IMG/VR virus record: IMGVR_UViG_3300034118_000400
Span: 1-43,102 of that record
Reading direction: 5' to 3' (one strand)
DNA: 43,102 nt
From: a virus
The notes under the pieces were generated by a model, which did no database searches, was not told the origin of the DNA, and was given only the letters and a program-made list of their open reading frames with translations. The position numbers were made by a program, and so were the translations under genes. Numbering within the stretch: the stretch's first letter is position 1; each line of letters opens with the position of its first letter. Of the stretch, positions 41,506 to 43,102 are shown piece after piece.

Positions 41506-42648
41506 TTAATACAGTTCTGTTTGCCGTCCGATTGATAATGCCTCTTCGTATTCCACTAATGCCCGTTCGTTATTCTGCATCCAAATATTAAGGTACTCGT
41601 GTGCTATTTTATTCGCATTTATTTGCTCTTCCTCTGTGAGTAAATTAAATCCTGAACAGAATACAGCAGGAACGCCCGTTGCATAACACATAGAAGCCTG
41701 ACCGAGCCACGCAATTCTATTCATGGAGCGGTTAGTTAAATAGTGTTCACATGAATGTTTCCACTGTGTAATTACTCCTGTTAACGCTTCACGAAATTTG
41801 TTTTCATCACGTAAAAAATCAGCATACGCAACTTCGCACTGCTCCTTTGTCATTCCTTCTTTTTTAGAAGCATAAAACCCCGCCTTGTGACACTCCCATT
41901 TTTCATACGTATGGAAAATTCTGCTTTCGTCTGCTTCGTTTGGTATCCGATACACATTCATTTCATCTTCTACTTCATCGGTTAATATTTCATACTCTCC
42001 TTCAATAGTGTCGGATGATTCCCATGCTCTGCTAAAATCAGCATCAGTAAACAAATGTTCAAGCCCTGATATTTGACATAGCCTCAACACCTCTTCTTCA
42101 TCCATTCCTAACTGTTTGCTGATTCTTTGGTTAGTCCAATTCCTGTTCTTTAATTCGATAACAATTTCGGACATTGCATTTACCTGATGCTTCCCCCTTG
42201 CTCTGTTGTGTCGGATGGTGGAGGCAATACGATCATTTGCTCCGCTTTGCTCTTTACGTATATCAACTATTGGAAGAAACCCGTGTACACGCTGTCGGAC
42301 TATCTTTGATTCCTTCCCTACCCTATTCCTGTGGAATCCGTCAATAACCTCTGTTTTCCCCTTCTCGTGGTTATCCCATGTTACTATCGGTTGTGTATAT
42401 CCGTCATTAATAATTGACAGTTCCAACAACTCCATTTCAGGCGGTGCTACTTTATTTGGGTTGTAATCATTCGCCACTACATCATCACTTTTAACCCATC
42501 TAACAAAATCGACTGGATTATCTTTGAACGGGCTTAATTTGTGAATTGTTTGTCTGATTTGATTAATTGCTTCAACCTGACTATCTAAGTCAAGCGTTGG
42601 CAATAAGTCAGAAATTAGTGATTCAATGTGCTTTATTTGCTCTTGCAT
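41506..42648 (-). CDS. ParB/Srx-fold protein (IbrB-like)
   Basis: The start is set at ATG 42648 (380 aa) because a start at 42669 lies inside the leader hairpin. The ParB N-terminal fold is visible at about 51-110 (WVKSDDVVANDYNPNKV, LSIINDGYTQPIV, VIDGFHRNRVG), followed by a HTH-like stretch (TNQRISKQLGMDEEEVLRLC). The rest is an acidic helical extension. ParB/Srx proteins use nucleotides, and IbrB-type ones partner with PP-loop IbrA-type enzymes. Target and product are unknown. Confidence 0.8.
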   Translation of the reverse strand: MQEQIKHIESLISDLLPTLDLDSQVEAINQIRQTIHKLSPFKDNPVDFVRWVKSDDVVANDYNPNKVAPPEMELLELSIINDGYTQPIVTWDNHEKGKTEVIDGFHRNRVGKESKIVRQRVHGFLPIVDIRKEQSGANDRIASTIRHNRARGKHQVNAMSEIVIELKNRNWTNQRISKQLGMDEEEVLRLCQISGLEHLFTDADFSRAWESSDTIEGEYEILTDEVEDEMNVYRIPNEADESRIFHTYEKWECHKAGFYASKKEGMTKEQCEVAYADFLRDENKFREALTGVITQWKHSCEHYLTNRSMNRIAWLGQASMCYATGVPAVFCSGFNLLTEEEQINANKIAHEYLNIWMQNNERALVEYEEALSIGRQTELY

Positions 42649-42657
42649 AAAATAACG

Positions 42658-42740
42658 AAGCCCCAACATCGTAGGAGTGATGAAGGGGCTTTAATGGTTA
42701 GCCGTTTAGCCAACGTAATCGCTCCTACCCGCTTACGTTG
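42658..42740 (-). ncRNA. Candidate structured leader RNA 2 (kissing-loop fold) before ParB gene
   Basis: Minus strand: stem CAACGTAA/TTACGTTG (42740-42733 with 42718-42711), with loop containing GTAGGAG (42728-42722); a possible weaker middle hairpin; stem AAGCCCC/GGGGCTT (42691-42685 with 42664-42658) with an inner CATC/GATG stem, whose loop has CTCCTAC (42677-42671). The two loop sequences are perfectly complementary over 7 nt. The last arm ends 9 nt before ATG, with TATTTT. Same layout as leader RNA 1 but different bases in each helix. Confidence 0.65.
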
Positions 42741-42745
42741 CAGGG

Positions 42746-42753
42746 CAAATATA
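42746..42753 (-). promoter_or_regulatory. TATATTTG box before leader RNA 2
   Basis: Perfect -7 element 6 nt upstream of leader RNA 2. The expected TTG at -33 is absent; instead a perfect inverted repeat CCGACAT-CA-ATGTCGG (42771-42786) occupies that zone, suggesting regulated transcription. Confidence 0.55.
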
Positions 42754-42770
42754 CAACATTTTCGATCTCT

Positions 42771-42786
42771 CCGACATCAATGTCGG
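42771..42786. promoter_or_regulatory. Operator-like palindrome upstream of the ParB unit
   Basis: CCGACATCAATGTCGG has 7-bp perfect arms with a 2-bp centre, about 18-33 bp before the TATATTTG box, which is where an activator or repressor would sit. The gene product that binds it is not known; the ParB-like and small HTH proteins are candidates. Confidence 0.5.
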
Positions 42787-42817
42787 TCAGATAATATAAA
42801 TAATTGAATTACAGTAA

Positions 42818-42845
42818 TTAAAAAACCCGCCACTTAGGACGGGTT
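42818..42845 (-). terminator. Terminator of the late/lysis operon
   Basis: The minus strand reads AACCCG, 10-nt loop, CGGGTT, TTTTAATT. It lies about 80 bp after the metallophosphoesterase stop (42924). The intervening bases show no gene. Confidence 0.85.
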
Positions 42846-42923
42846 CACGGTAAACTGCTGTCTGATACTTATAAGAACGCTACTATTATCTATTTCCCGT
42901 TACGGGGTTTACATTTATTCAGA

Positions 42924-43102
42924 TTAGTAAACCTTATGGTTGACAATCTTTTTATTAGTGAATAGGTATTCACCATCCTTATTCAACACCTGCACCCTTC
43001 CAAACCCGTGCATCCATCGGTTATACGGTGCAAAATCTGCCTGTAATTGACAGAGACAGCCCATTGAGTAGGTTACTATCAAATCCCCTGTAAGCGTCTT
43101 TT
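42924..43102 (-). CDS. Metallophosphoesterase, C-terminal part (continues from 1-911 on the circle)
   Basis: The frame enters from the duplicated 52 bases (43051-43102) and continues to TAA at 42924, giving the end FGRVQVLNKDGEYLFTNKKI and a short tail. Joined at 43050/1 the gene has 346 codons including the stop. The two copies of the overlap differ at two places, changing Val to Leu and Ser to Tyr; both keep the frame open. Confidence 0.8.
   Translation of the reverse strand, partial: KTLTGDLIVTYSMGCLCQLQADFAPYNRWMHGFGRVQVLNKDGEYLFTNKKIVNHKVY
43051..43102. repeat. Terminal duplication of bases 1-52 (circular closure)
   Basis: Fifty of 52 bases match positions 1-52; differences are g/t at 19 and c/a at 32 of the repeat. 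A gene runs through the join without interruption, so this is the overlap of a circularly closed assembly rather than a true long terminal repeat. The mismatches may be strain variants or end-of-contig errors. Confidence 0.9.

Noticed and set aside
42648-42669. ParB-like gene starting at ATG 42669
   Set aside because: That ATG is inside the 3' half of the leader hairpin; the ATG at 42648 follows the same TATTTT context as the HNH gene.
1-43102. tRNA genes, CRISPR arrays, insertion sequences or integrase
   Set aside because: No cloverleaf-like element, regularly spaced repeat series, transposase or recombinase motif was found by reading both strands; a tRNAscan or profile search could still find something missed.

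Overview
The window is an essentially complete tailed-phage genome. Its last 52 bases (43051-43102) repeat its first 52 with two mismatches, so the contig closes into a circle of about 43,050 bp, and one gene (a metallophosphoesterase) is cut by the join. The gene set is siphovirus-like: terminase, portal, MuF-type head protein, scaffold-like protein, capsid, head-completion proteins, tail chaperone with frameshift, tape measure, tail spikes, CHAP endolysin and holin-like proteins. No integrase, repressor or DNA polymerase gene is visible, which suggests a virulent phage depending on host replication. The host is most likely a Bacteroidota bacterium: the recognisable promoters have the TTG-N18..20-TAnnTTTG pattern (usually TATATTTG), Shine-Dalgarno sequences are mostly absent, and several protein types are those seen in Bacteroidota phages.

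Almost everything is on the minus strand, so the map reads from high to low coordinates. 42.65-40.30 kb is an isolated unit with a structured RNA leader, a ParB-like protein and a PAPS-reductase-like protein, closed by a terminator. 40.19-34.43 kb is an early operon of small, tightly coupled genes with recombination functions (YqaJ-like exonuclease) and a segment holding an attC-like palindrome. 34.32-31.80 kb carries an HNH nuclease behind a second structured leader, a replication initiator-like protein, a DnaC-like helicase loader and a VRR-NUC nuclease. 31.81-29.28 kb has three glycosyltransferase-like proteins and a TylF-type methyltransferase. 29.25-15.71 kb runs TerS, TerL, a Cys-rich virion protein, tail chaperone, Gly-rich adhesin, tape measure, two tail proteins, another glycosyltransferase and the portal. 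15.71-13.31 kb has MuF, a membrane coiled-coil protein and the scaffold-like protein.

Between the scaffold gene and the capsid gene lies about 2.5 kb of inserted accessory genes: a minus-strand glycosyltransferase/FkbM-methyltransferase unit with its own promoter and terminators, then the only two plus-strand genes, driven by an inverted copy of the early promoter. 10.75-4.02 kb holds capsid, connector, gp10-like, tail terminator-like, probable major tail protein (with a candidate -1 frameshift extension) and two beta-helix spikes. 4.01 kb to the join is the lysis region and the metallophosphoesterase, ending at a terminator near 42.83 kb.

The points most worth a second look are: two leader RNAs of different sequence but the same apparent kissing-loop fold, each placed just before an ATG; a CCCTTTG slippery site on the last codons of the probable major tail protein; the 114-bp inverted promoter duplication; the attC-like site; a DnaJ-type zinc motif inside the portal protein; and the ParB/PAPS-reductase pair.
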